64,000 nt of DNA from contig NZ_OW711693.1 of the NCBI RefSeq assembly GCF_940670685.1, positions 1,550,001 through 1,614,000 on the forward strand, in the 5' to 3' direction. Position 1 is the stretch's first letter. Every line of letters begins with the position of its first letter. Positions 34,995 to 44,469 of the stretch are shown here, piece after piece. The position numbers were made by a program, and so were the translations under genes. The notes below the pieces were generated by a model. It saw only the letters and a program-made list of their open reading frames with translations. It made no database searches and had not been told where the DNA came from. The stretch comes from Anaeropeptidivorans aminofermentans (GTDB lineage Bacteria > Bacillota > Clostridia > Lachnospirales > UBA5962).

Positions 34995-35864
34995 ATGCCT
35001 GTAAAGCAAAAAATAAGGGAAAAGTACAATTTACTGAGTAAAAAGCAAAAAGTAATAGCAGATTATTTTTTAGAAAACAAATCATCTCTATGTTCTAAAA
35101 CTCTTCGGCAAATCAGCATAGAAACAAAGGTTACCGAGCTTACAATCATTAATTTCTGCAAGAAGCTGAATTTTAATGGCTTTGGTGAGTTTAAAGAAGA
35201 GTATGACCATGACATAAAAATAAACAACAGCCAATTAAAAAAGGTGTTTAGAAACGACACAAAAAAAGTTGAATATGATGCGCTTTTCAAATTAATTATA
35301 AACCATCAAATAAATAGTCATAACAATACGCTTAATAATTTAAACGAAAAATCCATCATGGAAACCATTGAGCTCATCAATAAATCTAAAAAGATATTCA
35401 TATTCTGCGAAGGTTACTCTAACTTTGTCGGCAGTTATCTAAAGGCCATGTTTGATACCCTTGCACTAGAAACAGAAATAGTAAATTTCACCCGCTTCGA
35501 CCTTCAGTTCTTAATGAAATTTCTTAGTTTTACGCCCCAAGATTTATATTTTACAATCTCTTATCCTACTTATACCAGTTTAATTGTAAAAATAGGTGAA
35601 TATCTTTTCGGCAATGGTTTTAATGTAATTTCTTTTACAGATAAGCCCGATTCTCCGCTAACTAAAAATTCCAATATAACATTTTATTCACACAATGATT
35701 CTATTACATTATATAATTCTTTTCATTCTTCCATAAGCATTATTGAAGTCATAATGACTTTACTGAGCAAGAGCAGGGAAGGCAAGATTTTACATATGAA
35801 CAACAGCGCCGAAAAAATAGAAAACTTTTTTGCCGGATTTAGGCCCATGGTTCAGGATTTATAA
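34995..35864 (+). CDS. RpiR/MurR-family regulator with SIS domain
   Basis: A 289-residue regulator. The N-terminal RpiR helix-turn-helix (1-75) includes LSKKQKVIADYFLEN and TLRQISIETKVTELTIINFC; the C-terminal SIS domain (about 125-260) has IFIFCEGYSNFVGSYL and the PTYTSLIVKIGEYL segment, and would bind a phosphosugar or related effector. A GGGGGGAG ribosome site precedes the ATG. It stands alone between repeats, 500 bases from the convergent oligopeptide importer operon, which it could regulate; no operator evidence decides this. Confidence 0.85.
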   Translation: MPVKQKIREKYNLLSKKQKVIADYFLENKSSLCSKTLRQISIETKVTELTIINFCKKLNFNGFGEFKEEYDHDIKINNSQLKKVFRNDTKKVEYDALFKLIINHQINSHNNTLNNLNEKSIMETIELINKSKKIFIFCEGYSNFVGSYLKAMFDTLALETEIVNFTRFDLQFLMKFLSFTPQDLYFTISYPTYTSLIVKIGEYLFGNGFNVISFTDKPDSPLTKNSNITFYSHNDSITLYNSFHSSISIIEVIMTLLSKSREGKILHMNNSAEKIENFFAGFRPMVQDL

Positions 35865-35867
35865 ATT

Positions 35868-36085
35868 TATAGTAAATTTAACTGAAGGATGTAATAAAAA
35901 TCTATTTTTCATAAACGGCTTAAACATATGAAAGTCCTATATTTAAGCCATTCATAGCCAACAAAGATTAAAATATCTTTGTTGGCTGTAAGGGGGCGTT
36001 CGCCTGAAAACACTTTAACAGTTTCTAGGTTCACTAAGCATAAAATATACGGTTTTTATTATTGTTTCATTTGAAATTTACTATA
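35868..36085. repeat. Full-length structured family A element (A8)
   Basis: The perfect terminal repeats TATAGTAAATTT and AAATTTACTATA enclose 218 bases with three internal hairpins: GGCTTAAACATATG/TATATTTAAGCC, AGCCAACAAAGAT/ATCTTTGTTGGCT and an AACACTTTAACAGTTT arm. Copies A7 and A9 are its inverted relatives; A9 lacks the two inner hairpins. Confidence 0.85.
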
Positions 36086-36156
36086 ATTGCCGTAATAAAA
36101 ATTCCAAAGTTTTATATTGCAGTTTACTTTGGAATCTTATCATAAGTTTAAATATT

Positions 36157-36321
36157 AGGGCATATTCACACGAAATAAATATCTGTGTAAAAATAAGATT
36201 GACCGATGGTTTCTATCGGTTCGTGCTTTCTTAATTGTAGGGAAAAGACATATATTAAATACTTGGAGGTATTGTTATATAATGCTTCAGATATTTCTTA
36301 GCCTATGTGAATATGCCCGTA
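36157..36321. repeat. Family C inverted-repeat element (C5)
   Basis: The ends TAGGGCATATTCACAC and GTGAATATGCCCGTA are inverted matches with a variant sequence. The interior has a small GACCGATGG...TCGGT hairpin and does not share the family C core, so it may be a separate lineage with similar ends. Confidence 0.55.
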
Positions 36322-36357
36322 TAAAATAGATAATTGAAACAAGATATAAAAATTATT

Positions 36358-37332
36358 TTAATTAAAGTGGCAGGCAGAAAAATGGCCGCTTTCTTTTCTT
36401 TGTTTAAGCTCGGGTTCTTCTTTTCTGCAAATATCCGTAACGTAAGGGCATCTTGTGTGAAAGCGGCAGCCCTTGGGAATATTTCCCGCGCCGGGAATCT
36501 CCCCTTTAAGCAGAATCCTTTCTCCTCGTTTTTCCTCAGATATTAAAGGAGCGGCGGAAAGCAAGGCTTTTGTATAAGGGTGCAGGGGATTATTGAATAA
36601 ATCTTCTGTTTTAGCGATTTCAACAAATTTTCCAAGATACATAACGGCTACTCTGTCACTGATATGCTCAACAACATTCAGAGCATGAGATATAAAAAGA
36701 TATGTTATATCTTTATATTCCTTTTTCAAGTCCATCAGAAGATTGATGATCTGGGACTGAATGGAGACATCGAGGGCTGAAACCGCTTCGTCGCAAACAA
36801 GAAACTTAGGATTCAATGCAATTGCTTTGGCTATGGCAACCCTCTGTCTTTGGCCTCCGGAAAACTCATGGGGATATCTTTCTGCATAAACGGGGCTTAA
36901 GCCTACCTGCTGAAGCAAGGAAGAGGTTTTCTTTAAAGATGCCTCCTTGCTTAAGCCCATTTGTATAGTAAGGACCTCCCCTAAAAGCCTTTTTATGGTT
37001 TTTCTAGGATTCAGAGAAGAATAAGGGTCCTGAAATATAATCTGCACTTTTTTTCTCAGATCTCTAAGGTCTTTGCCCTTTTTATCAAATATATCCTGAT
37101 TTTCAAAAAATATGTTTCCGCCTGCCGGCTCATTCAGTCTTACGATAGAGCGGCCTATGGTGGTCTTTCCGCAGCCGGATTCGCCTACAAGGCCAAGAGT
37201 TTCTCCGTGCATCACACGAAAGCTTACGCCGTCAACTGCCTTGATATAACCTGAGGTCCTTCTAAGAACTCCTGATTTCACGGGAAAATATACCTTTAAG
37301 TCCTTCACTTCTAAAATAGTGTTACTTTCCAT
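36358..37332 (-). CDS. Oligopeptide-type ABC transporter ATPase (OppF/DppF)
   Basis: A 324-residue ATPase with Walker [10 protein letters not shown], signature [14 protein letters not shown], Walker [13 protein letters not shown] and the OppF-type C-terminal iron-sulfur-like region [21 protein letters not shown] precedes the ATG. It overlaps the preceding OppD gene by 11 bases and is last in the operon. With OppD it powers import of a peptide or related compound at the cytoplasmic membrane. Confidence 0.92.
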   Translation of the reverse strand: MESNTILEVKDLKVYFPVKSGVLRRTSGYIKAVDGVSFRVMHGETLGLVGESGCGKTTIGRSIVRLNEPAGGNIFFENQDIFDKKGKDLRDLRKKVQIIFQDPYSSLNPRKTIKRLLGEVLTIQMGLSKEASLKKTSSLLQQVGLSPVYAERYPHEFSGGQRQRVAIAKAIALNPKFLVCDEAVSALDVSIQSQIINLLMDLKKEYKDITYLFISHALNVVEHISDRVAVMYLGKFVEIAKTEDLFNNPLHPYTKALLSAAPLISEEKRGERILLKGEIPGAGNIPKGCRFHTRCPYVTDICRKEEPELKQRKESGHFSACHFN

Positions 37333-38305
37333 AGCAGTCCCCCCTTAAAAAGCAGCAAACTCTCCGGTTTCCTATAACAGTTTCTTCGGGTTCCTTTTCT
37401 CGGCATATATCCATAGCTTCAGGGCATCTCGTATGAAAACGGCAGCCTTCGGGGAATTTAAGAGGGTTTGGAACATTGCCCCGAATAGCCTCAAGCCTTC
37501 CTCCGCGTTTCACCTTAATGCCGGGTATGGACATGATAAGGAGCCTTGTATAAGGGTGCAGCGGATCGTGAAAGACTTCCTTGGCAGGCCCTTCTTCGAT
37601 GATTTTTCCTGCATACATCACGGCGACTCTTTGAGCGATTTGAGATACGACGCCAAAATCATGAGTGATTAATAATATACTCATGCCTGTTTCCCTTTGG
37701 AGTTCTTTTAAAAGCTCTATGATTTGGGCTTGTATGGTTACGTCAAGGGCTGTTGTAGGCTCATCGGCTATTACTAAATCCGGGCTTGCGGCAAGAGATA
37801 TGGCTATCATTACTCTTTGCCTTAATCCTCCTGAAAGCTGATGAGGATATACATTTATTCTTTCTTCAGGATTGGGAACACCTGTCTTTTTAAGCATTTC
37901 AATGGACGCTAAGTATATTTCTTTATTGGTCATATGAGGAAAATGCGTTTTATAAACCTCTCCTATCTGCTTTTTAATTTTATAGCTGGGATCAAGAGAA
38001 GTCATGGGTTCCTGAAAAATCATGGATATTTTTCTGCCTCTTATTTTTCGTATTTCTTCATCTGAGGCATCTTTAATATCCTTCCCTTCAATTGATATGG
38101 AATCCGCCGTCATTTTTGCATTTTCAGAAAGGAGCCGTATAAGAGAAAGGCTGGTTACAGTTTTTCCGCAGCCGGATTCGCCCACAAGGGCAAGGGTTTC
38201 GCCTTTATTTATATTGAAACTTACACCGTCAACAGATTTAGCCACACCTTCAGGCGTATGAAAATAAGTCTTTAAATTATTAACCTCTAAATATAAACTG
38301 TTCAT
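37322..38305 (-). CDS. Oligopeptide-type ABC transporter ATPase (OppD/DppD)
   Basis: A 327-residue ATPase with Walker [10 protein letters not shown], signature LSGGLRQRVMIAIS, Walker B LVIADEPTTALD and the C-terminal [15 protein letters not shown] cysteine motif typical of OppD. AGGTG lies before the ATG and eight bases separate it from the OppC-type permease gene. It is the partner of the OppF-type ATPase. Confidence 0.92.
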   Translation of the reverse strand: MNSLYLEVNNLKTYFHTPEGVAKSVDGVSFNINKGETLALVGESGCGKTVTSLSLIRLLSENAKMTADSISIEGKDIKDASDEEIRKIRGRKISMIFQEPMTSLDPSYKIKKQIGEVYKTHFPHMTNKEIYLASIEMLKKTGVPNPEERINVYPHQLSGGLRQRVMIAISLAASPDLVIADEPTTALDVTIQAQIIELLKELQRETGMSILLITHDFGVVSQIAQRVAVMYAGKIIEEGPAKEVFHDPLHPYTRLLIMSIPGIKVKRGGRLEAIRGNVPNPLKFPEGCRFHTRCPEAMDICREKEPEETVIGNRRVCCFLRGDCYGK

Positions 38306-38313
38306 AAAAACAC

Positions 38314-39222
38314 CTACTTTCTCATTCTCGGGTCAAAGGCATCCCGAAGTCCGTCACCAAGCCAGTTAACTGAAAGCACCGTAAGAGAGATGGCGATGCC
38401 CGGCACTGTAGTAAGGTAAGATGCTGTTTGAAGATAATTTCTGCCTTGGTTAAGCATTACACCCCATTCGGGGAGGGTAGAGTCTATGCCCATGCCGAGA
38501 AAATTAAGGCTTGCTGCGGAAAGTATGGCATTGCCTACGGATAAGGTAGCCTGAACAATAATAGGGGCCATACAATTAGGCAAGATATGGCTAAACATTA
38601 TCCTGAAATGGGAAAATCCGGCCACAATGGCAGATTCGATGTATTCCTGCCTTTTTATGCTTAAAACCTGGCCTCTTGTAAGTCTTGCAAAGGGAGGCCA
38701 GCTGATTATGGCAAGCGCGATGACTACATTGCGCTGGCTTGCGCCTAAAGCCGCCATAATGGCGATGGCTATTATTAAAAAAGGAAACGAAAGCATAATA
38801 TCTGTAAAGCGCATTAAAAGGGCATCTATTTTTCCGCCGCAGTATCCGCTGATACAGCCGATAAAAACACCGGCGGCAGCAGCTATAAGGCTTACGGAAA
38901 GACCTGTTACAACAGATGTGCGCCCCCCGTATAAAAGCCTGGCCCATATGTCCCTGCCGTAATCGTCGGTTCCAAGAACATGGCCCGGTGAACCGGGAGG
39001 AAGAAGCTTATCCTTTAAATTCATATCAAGGACGGGGTCATATCTGGAAAAAAGAGGGGCTCCTATACATAAAATAAGGATGATTAAAAGCATAACAAGC
39101 CCTGTTACCGCAAGCCTGTTTTTCTTAAAGTTTCTTAAGATGTCCTGCCAATATGTTGTTGTGGAAAGGCTTTCTTCACCGATTAATTCATTTTCAAAAG
39201 AAACGTTTGTATTATTATCCAT
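38314..39222 (-). CDS. Oligopeptide-type ABC permease (OppC/DppC)
   Basis: A 302-residue membrane protein with the OppC N-terminal domain (FKKNRLAVTGLVMLL), about six spans, the LGTDDYGRDIWARLLYGGR motif and the EAA-type loop SAIVAGFSHFRIMFSHILPN. GGGAGGTGA sets the start at 39222, nine codons inside the longest frame. It is co-transcribed with the OppB-type permease, 13 bases upstream. Confidence 0.92.
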   Translation of the reverse strand: MDNNTNVSFENELIGEESLSTTTYWQDILRNFKKNRLAVTGLVMLLIILILCIGAPLFSRYDPVLDMNLKDKLLPPGSPGHVLGTDDYGRDIWARLLYGGRTSVVTGLSVSLIAAAAGVFIGCISGYCGGKIDALLMRFTDIMLSFPFLIIAIAIMAALGASQRNVVIALAIISWPPFARLTRGQVLSIKRQEYIESAIVAGFSHFRIMFSHILPNCMAPIIVQATLSVGNAILSAASLNFLGMGIDSTLPEWGVMLNQGRNYLQTASYLTTVPGIAISLTVLSVNWLGDGLRDAFDPRMRK

Positions 39223-39235
39223 GCTGTCACCTCCC

Positions 39236-40198
39236 TTAATTCTCTTCAATTCTTATTTTAGGATTGATTAGGGCATAGCATAAATCCACAATAAGATTAA
39301 TAGCAAGGAAAGTTACGCATAAAACCAAGGTCGCTCCTTGTATAGTAGGATAGTCTCTTCTGCCGATGGCATTTACAATAAGCCTTCCTACTCCTGGCCA
39401 CGCAAAAATAGTTTCCGTTACTACGGCTCCCCCTAAAAGGCTGCCTAATTCAGAGCCTAAAACCGTTATGACGGGTATCATAGAATTTTTAAGGGCATGG
39501 CCCAAAATAACCGCTTTCTCCTTAAGTCCTTTGCTTCTTGCGAATTTAATATAGTCCTGATTCAAAACCTCCAGCATACTGGAGCGGATCATTCTTGTCT
39601 GGGTTGCCGCAAGGCCTAACGCAAGAGATGAGGCAGGGAGAATAAGGTGAGCAATTACTGAGGAAAAGCCGTCACTCATATAACCTATTCCCTTACTTGG
39701 AAGAAAGCCTAAATTGAGAGAAAAAACGATTATAAGTACCAGAGCAAACCAGAACTTAGGTAAAGATACGCCGATGGTTGCAAGCATGGTAAATAAATTA
39801 TCCCATATGCTATTATGCTTAAAAGCCGCAAGGATTCCTAAGGGCATTGATATGCATATGGAAAGAAGCATTGCCGCAAAGGTCAGCTGCAAGGTTGCAG
39901 GCATTCTTGCTTTAATTTCATCAAAAACATCATTTTTAGTAATATAAGAAATACCTAAGTCTCCTTTAGCCGCCTTTAAGATAAAATTCATGTATCTTTC
40001 CCCAAAAGGCTTGTCTAAACCTAAATCCTGCCGTACCTTTTCATAGGTTTCAGGGGATATGGTCTGAGTATCGCTTACCCCCAGTGCAAGAGAAACCGGA
40101 TCCCCGGGAGTTATGTATAAAAGGCTGAATATCATAAACGAAATTACAAGCAAAGTCGGTATCATCTGTAAAAGTCTTCTGACGATATAAGATGTCAT
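39236..40198 (-). CDS. Oligopeptide-type ABC permease (OppB/DppB)
   Basis: A 320-residue permease with the typical start TSYIVRRLLQMIPTLLVIS, YITPGDPV, the EAA-type loop ARSKGLKEKAVILGHALKNS and VVTETIFAWPGVGRL. GGGGG precedes the ATG. It opens the second part of the importer operon; a 306-base gap with a family B repeat separates it from the binding-protein gene. Confidence 0.92.
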   Translation of the reverse strand: MTSYIVRRLLQMIPTLLVISFMIFSLLYITPGDPVSLALGVSDTQTISPETYEKVRQDLGLDKPFGERYMNFILKAAKGDLGISYITKNDVFDEIKARMPATLQLTFAAMLLSICISMPLGILAAFKHNSIWDNLFTMLATIGVSLPKFWFALVLIIVFSLNLGFLPSKGIGYMSDGFSSVIAHLILPASSLALGLAATQTRMIRSSMLEVLNQDYIKFARSKGLKEKAVILGHALKNSMIPVITVLGSELGSLLGGAVVTETIFAWPGVGRLIVNAIGRRDYPTIQGATLVLCVTFLAINLIVDLCYALINPKIRIEEN

Positions 40199-40240
40199 TT
40201 TATCCCCCCTGAGAAAAAGCTAAAAGCCTTTTCCATAAAA

Positions 40241-40348
40241 TATATAGTCCATTTGCTTTTATTCCAAAGCGTGTTTTTGGATTGAGACGACTTTAAATAA
40301 GCGAAAAGCAAACGGACAATGATACTATTTCATATTTAATCAAGTATA
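40241..40348. repeat. Family B inverted-repeat element (B4, reverse orientation)
   Basis: The reverse strand begins TATACTTGATTAAATATGAA and ends GGAATAAAAGCAAATGGACT followed by ATATA, matching copies B1 and B5. Confidence 0.75.
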
Positions 40349-40463
40349 CGCTAAATAAAAAAGACATGACAAAGCCCCACGAATGCCGTAAGTAGAAGGC
40401 TTGAAATTATTTGACTTAATATATGGAATAAAGAATGAATCTTTCATGAACAATTCTTATATG

Positions 40464-40495
40464 AATACAGCCCGCTCAAATGAACAGGCTGTATT
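40464..40495 (-). terminator. Hairpin after the binding-protein gene
   Basis: AATACAGCC pairs with GGCTGTATT ten bases beyond the stop codon. There is no T run, so it is more likely an mRNA 3'-end protector or partial terminator. Confidence 0.5.
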
Positions 40496-40504
40496 GGATT
40501 TATA

Positions 40505-42187
40505 TTATTCGACTGTAACATTTCTGGTAGGCCCTGCCAAACCGTACCATAGAGTAGGGGCCTTGTCAAAATCCTTAACTTTTTTATTCATTCCTATTTG
40601 AACATATTCAAAATACCCGCCGGCGTGAACCCTGTTTTCAAGAGCCCTTAGCGCGGCTTCTTCAAGCTGCTTGATTCTTTCATCGGTATCAACGTTTGAA
40701 TAAGCATCGTCAAGCATTTTATCAAGCTCAGGATCATTATAAAACACATTATGAGAGCCTGTGGAAGAAAGCACCGAATGGAACAGCATATTCAGGCCGC
40801 CCACGGTGCTGCCGCCGCCCATAATGAAAAGCTCCGTATTTCCTGATTTGATGTCTTCAAGCATCGTTGCCCATTCTGTTGGCTGAGAAGCTGCATCAAT
40901 CCCTATGGTCTTAAGGAAGGTAGCGGCCATATCGCCCATTTTCATTCTGTTTTGATCAGAGGTAGGCGTTTTTATTGCGAATTTAAGCTTTTGGCCATCT
41001 TTTTCAAAGATGCTGTCAGAGCCTTTTTTCCAGCCGGCCTCTTCAAGCAATGCGGCTGCCTTTTCAGGATTATATTCATAGTGCTTTTTCCATTCCTCCA
41101 CATTTGATCCTTCAAATTCCAGAGGTACAGCGCCGCCGTAGGAGTTTACTGCAAGCATTGCCCCAAAATCGTTATCAAAGATAGACGATACGATTCCCTC
41201 GAAATCAATTGCCAAGGAAATGGCCTGCCTTACTTTTATATCCTGGAATATTGGCTTAGAGCAGTTTATGCCTATGTATCTATACCAGCCCACAGAGTTA
41301 GGCACAAGCATAAGGTCATCTCTTGAGGCAACTGCTTCAAGATCTGTATTTAAAAGCTGAGGAACAATATCAATTTCATTATTTTGAAGAGATATGGCAG
41401 CAACAGCCTTATCAGGAATTATTTGAAACTCTACCTTATCAAGCCCGGGACTGATATAGTAATCTGTATTCTTTTCAAGGATTACTTTATCATCTGTTCT
41501 GTACTCTACAAATTTATAAGGACCGCTCCCAACAGGAAACTTGGCAAGGTCGTACCCTTTTTCCATAGCTTCCACCGGGAAGATGAGCACGTCGCTAAGT
41601 TCCTTTAATATAAGGGCTGAAGGGAAATTTGAAGTAACGATAAGGGTAGTATCATCGGTAGCTTCAAAGCTTTTGAAATATTTAACCGCATCAGCGTAGT
41701 GATAGGACTTATTGTTTTCGTCCATTACGAAATTAAAAGCGTCTGCTATGGACTGAGCCGTAAGCTTTATCTTTTCATCTCCAAATAATTCATTTCCTGT
41801 CTGCCAGTAAGCATTATCTCTTATTTTAAGGGTATAGGTTATATTGTCGTCGGCGATTTCCCAGCTTTCTGCAAGGCATGGATAAAGCTTTCCGCCGTCA
41901 CTTGAAATGAGCGTTTCATAAATATTTGCTATGACGTACCTATCGCCGTCCGATGTAGTAAGGTATGGATTAAATGTGTCTATTGTATAAGGCGTGCCTA
42001 TTTTCAATACTTTCCCTTCAGAAGAAGCATTGGAATCTTTTTTCGGTTCAGAAGCCTGGTCTTCTTTTTTCGTATCGGCATTTGATTTCGTGTCTGCGGC
42101 CTTGTTGTTATTTCCGCATGAGCTTAATAAAAACGAGATTATCAGCATACAAGCAAGAATAAACACAAGTCGATTTTTCTTTTTCAT
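40505..42187 (-). CDS. Family-5 solute-binding lipoprotein
   Basis: A 560-residue lipoprotein. The signal peptide MKKKNRLVFILACMLIISF ends in lipobox LLSSC (Cys about residue 24), followed by a low-complexity linker (NKAADTKSNADTKKEDQ). The mature part is a DppA/OppA-type domain (KIGTPYTIDTFNPYLTT, YTLKIRDNAYWQTG, FPVGSGPYKFVEY). GGGGG sets the start at 42187. It binds the substrate for the OppBCDF-like importer and follows an amidohydrolase gene by 62 bases, so the ligand is probably an amide or dipeptide that this enzyme hydrolyses (inference). Confidence 0.92.
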   Translation of the reverse strand: MKKKNRLVFILACMLIISFLLSSCGNNNKAADTKSNADTKKEDQASEPKKDSNASSEGKVLKIGTPYTIDTFNPYLTTSDGDRYVIANIYETLISSDGGKLYPCLAESWEIADDNITYTLKIRDNAYWQTGNELFGDEKIKLTAQSIADAFNFVMDENNKSYHYADAVKYFKSFEATDDTTLIVTSNFPSALILKELSDVLIFPVEAMEKGYDLAKFPVGSGPYKFVEYRTDDKVILEKNTDYYISPGLDKVEFQIIPDKAVAAISLQNNEIDIVPQLLNTDLEAVASRDDLMLVPNSVGWYRYIGINCSKPIFQDIKVRQAISLAIDFEGIVSSIFDNDFGAMLAVNSYGGAVPLEFEGSNVEEWKKHYEYNPEKAAALLEEAGWKKGSDSIFEKDGQKLKFAIKTPTSDQNRMKMGDMAATFLKTIGIDAASQPTEWATMLEDIKSGNTELFIMGGGSTVGGLNMLFHSVLSSTGSHNVFYNDPELDKMLDDAYSNVDTDERIKQLEEAALRALENRVHAGGYFEYVQIGMNKKVKDFDKAPTLWYGLAGPTRNVTVE

Positions 42188-42249
42188 GTAATTTACCCCC
42201 TTATTCGCTTTAAAAACGAGCATTGCAGAACTATTGAACTGTATAAAAG

Positions 42250-43410
42250 TTATAAGGTTTTATGACAAATCTCCCCATTAATCATAGTTAAAACGCAGTT
42301 CGTCATGTTTGAAAATGGATGACCATCGAATACAGAAATATCGGCGTCTTTTCCTTCCTTTAAAGAGCCTAACCTGTTTTCAAGCCCCAATGCCTTTGCG
42401 GCATTTATGGTTACTGCTTCAAAAGCTGCCTGTTCAGGAAGGCCGTTTTTTATCATAATACCTACATGAACAGGAAGAAATTTTGTGCCTTCTCCCTCGT
42501 CTGCCGTTAAACATATGCTTACGCCGGCTTCATAAAGCTTTGCCGGGGTATCCAGCCTTAATCCCCAAACTTCTCTTTTAAGATGGTTTAAAAGGAGAGG
42601 GCCTATAATGCAAGTTACGCCTTCATTTTTTAAAATATCAGAAATTAAATATCCTTCCGTAGCATGCTCCAGGGTATAGTCAAGATGGAACTCTTTTCCT
42701 ATTCTTATGGCCGTCATAATGTCATCGGCCCTATGACAGTGTATTTTGCACCTTTTTTCTCCTCTTACAACAGGGACGAGAGCATGAAGCTTACAATCGT
42801 ATTTAGGCTTTTCTTTGCCTTCCTCTTCGCTTTGCTTTAATTTCTCAGCGTATTCCACGGCCTCTTTCAAAGTGTTCCTGAGAAGTGCAGCGGTGCCCAT
42901 TCTGGTAATAGGAGCCTTTTCTTTCATTCCGAAAAATCTTTTTGGATTCTCTCCTAAAGCAAATTTCATCTGCTCAGTATTTTTTATTTTCATTTCTTCC
43001 AAAGTTCTTCCCCTTAGTTTAAAGGCGAAGCCTGAACCTCCGATAACGTTTGCCGAACCCGGACCGGTATAACATGTGGTAAAGCCCGCTTTCATAGCTT
43101 CCGCGATCCCCTCATCAAAGGGATTAAAAGCATCAGAAGCTTCCACCTGAGGGGTCACAGGGTCGCAGTGTTCGTTATAGTCTTGGATAGGAGGCAATGT
43201 GTTATAGGCTACCATTAAGGATAAATGGGTATGGCAGTCTATTAGGCCGGGGATAATATATCCACCTTTAGCATCGATAACTTGGCAATCTTTAGGAATG
43301 CTTATGTTATTGCCTACACCGATGATTTTACCGTTTTCAACTAGTATGGTTCCGTTTTCGTAATTCTTTTCTTCCATGGTTATAATTTTTCCGTTTGTAA
43401 TAGCTTTCAT
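42250..43410 (-). CDS. Metal-dependent amidohydrolase (imidazolonepropionase-like)
   Basis: A 386-residue amidohydrolase of the HutI/COG1228 type. Ligands are H60 and H62 in GLIDCHTHL, His residues in KIHCHRADDI and LEHATEGY, and the final Asp in CLTADEGEG; the C-terminal NAAKALGLENRLGSLKEGKDADI is typical. It is first in the oligopeptide importer operon, and its promoter has an operator-like palindrome. A second enzyme of the same type lies at 54.7 kb and shares long segments (GENPK, ITRMG, TEGH). The substrate is unknown; cyclic or N-acyl amino acid derivatives are candidates. Confidence 0.85.
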   Translation of the reverse strand: MKAITNGKIITMEEKNYENGTILVENGKIIGVGNNISIPKDCQVIDAKGGYIIPGLIDCHTHLSLMVAYNTLPPIQDYNEHCDPVTPQVEASDAFNPFDEGIAEAMKAGFTTCYTGPGSANVIGGSGFAFKLRGRTLEEMKIKNTEQMKFALGENPKRFFGMKEKAPITRMGTAALLRNTLKEAVEYAEKLKQSEEEGKEKPKYDCKLHALVPVVRGEKRCKIHCHRADDIMTAIRIGKEFHLDYTLEHATEGYLISDILKNEGVTCIIGPLLLNHLKREVWGLRLDTPAKLYEAGVSICLTADEGEGTKFLPVHVGIMIKNGLPEQAAFEAVTINAAKALGLENRLGSLKEGKDADISVFDGHPFSNMTNCVLTMINGEICHKTL

Positions 43411-43577
43411 TGATTCCTCCTTTAAAACATATATTTAGCTTCCGAGAAGCCACAGTACAATATTATTTGCTGCAGGTGCGCTTACTTTTGAATATATGCA
43501 GGTAAAGAAACAAGGCCTGATATTATAAACGACAGTTACTGCTCATACATTTCTCTTTATGCAATGTATTTGTGAAT

Positions 43578-43598
43578 AAATCAAGCTCTGCTTGATTT
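43578..43598. promoter_or_regulatory. Operator-like palindrome of the importer operon
   Basis: AAATCAAGC, TCT and GCTTGATTT form a 21-base perfect inverted repeat. It lies just downstream of the -10 box at 43606-43611 on the minus strand, a repressor-like position. Confidence 0.6.
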
Positions 43599-43605
43599 TA
43601 CTTGC

Positions 43606-43611
43606 ATTATA
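43606..43611 (-). promoter_or_regulatory. Promoter -10 box of the amidohydrolase-importer operon
   Basis: On the minus strand it reads TGGTATAATGC, an extended consensus -10. No clear -35 box stands at 17 bases. Confidence 0.55.
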
Positions 43612-44109
43612 CCACACTCTATTTTAAGGAAAAACAAAAAGCAATAGGCGTAAATTTAATTTGTGACTTTTCATAATAATCTCAATATAAATTTAAAATA
43701 TAAATGTTGAACTTGTATTAAAAAGTATTTTTATACTTTTTAATAGATAAATTTATCCTAAAAATATTATATTTTTTATTTAAAAAAACATATATTATTA
43801 TTTAATATTTACATTAATTGTTTTTGATAGTAAGACTTATATGTTAAAATATATAAAAAATATATTTTGATAAATAATTTTTATAATTTTAATACATATT
43901 TTTATATCGGTTGATGATTGGTTAAAAAAGTAATCAAATTTTAAATATAGTTTCATTTAAGAACAAGTAAAGTACAATTTTATAAAAATACTGTTTGCTT
44001 TATATGCTGAAGGACCATAAAAAGAGTATAGAAAAACTACAATTGCGATTAGAGAAAAAGCTTCCACAATTCGCTGCAGATGAAGATTATAGGGCATACT
44101 AAATCCGAA

Positions 44110-44251
44110 TAGCCGAAGGCTGGATTTTGGGAAGCGAAATTTCTGAAAAAAACACAGAAATAGTGGAACTATTTTGAGTATTTTTTATGAAGAAGTCACA
44201 TTTCTATGGTAAAATAAACTTTTGTTTGGACTTTTTAGATACACCCTAAGA
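44110..44251. repeat. Family C fragment in reverse orientation (C6)
   Basis: It ends TTTTTAGATACACCCTAA, the inverted family C terminus. Inside, the reverse strand has GTGACTTCTTCATAAAAAAT and CTCAAAATAG...CTATTTCTGTG, matching the core of copies C1 and C2. Confidence 0.6.
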
Positions 44252-44310
44252 AAGCAGATATAGTATTAGATACCTTTGATTTTCGAAATTTAAAAATTAA
44301 TTTAAGCATT

Positions 44311-44350
44311 AAAAAGGCTGATAATCCTATTTGAGGTTATCAGCCTTTTT
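44311..44350 (-). terminator. Terminator of the YIEGIA operon
   Basis: AAAAAGGCTGATAA pairs with TTATCAGCCTTTTT. It lies 120 bases beyond the stop of the minus-strand pair. Confidence 0.75.
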
Positions 44351-44469
44351 AAATATTATCCTAAACATTAATATAGTTACTTCTCACGTATACTAATCCT
44401 GGATTGGATATTTTTTTGTATTACAGTATCTTAAGCTATTTTAATATAGCTATATTTACCTTTAAGGCA

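Larger units (their letters stand above)
35865..36357. other. Intergenic region made largely of two repeats
   Basis: It is occupied by family A copy A8 (35868-36085) and family C copy C5 (36157-36321). No gene is visible. Confidence 0.6.
40199..40504. other. Gap inside the importer operon with hairpin and repeat
   Basis: It holds family B copy B4 (40241-40348) and a hairpin (40464-40495). The repeat lies between the binding-protein and permease genes, in the reverse orientation to the other family B copies. Confidence 0.6.
43411..44469. other. Long AT-rich intergenic region with promoter and decayed segments
   Basis: The operon promoter and palindrome lie at 43578-43611. The stretch 43660-43980 is very AT-rich and featureless. 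A decayed 32-codon frame (44004-44102) and a family C fragment (about 44110-44251) follow, then a terminator at 44311-44350. No intact gene is seen. Confidence 0.55.

Noticed and set aside
44004-44102. 32-codon frame beginning MLKDHKKSIEKLQ
   Set aside because: It has no ribosome site, is followed by stops, and adjoins a family C fragment; treated as decayed sequence.
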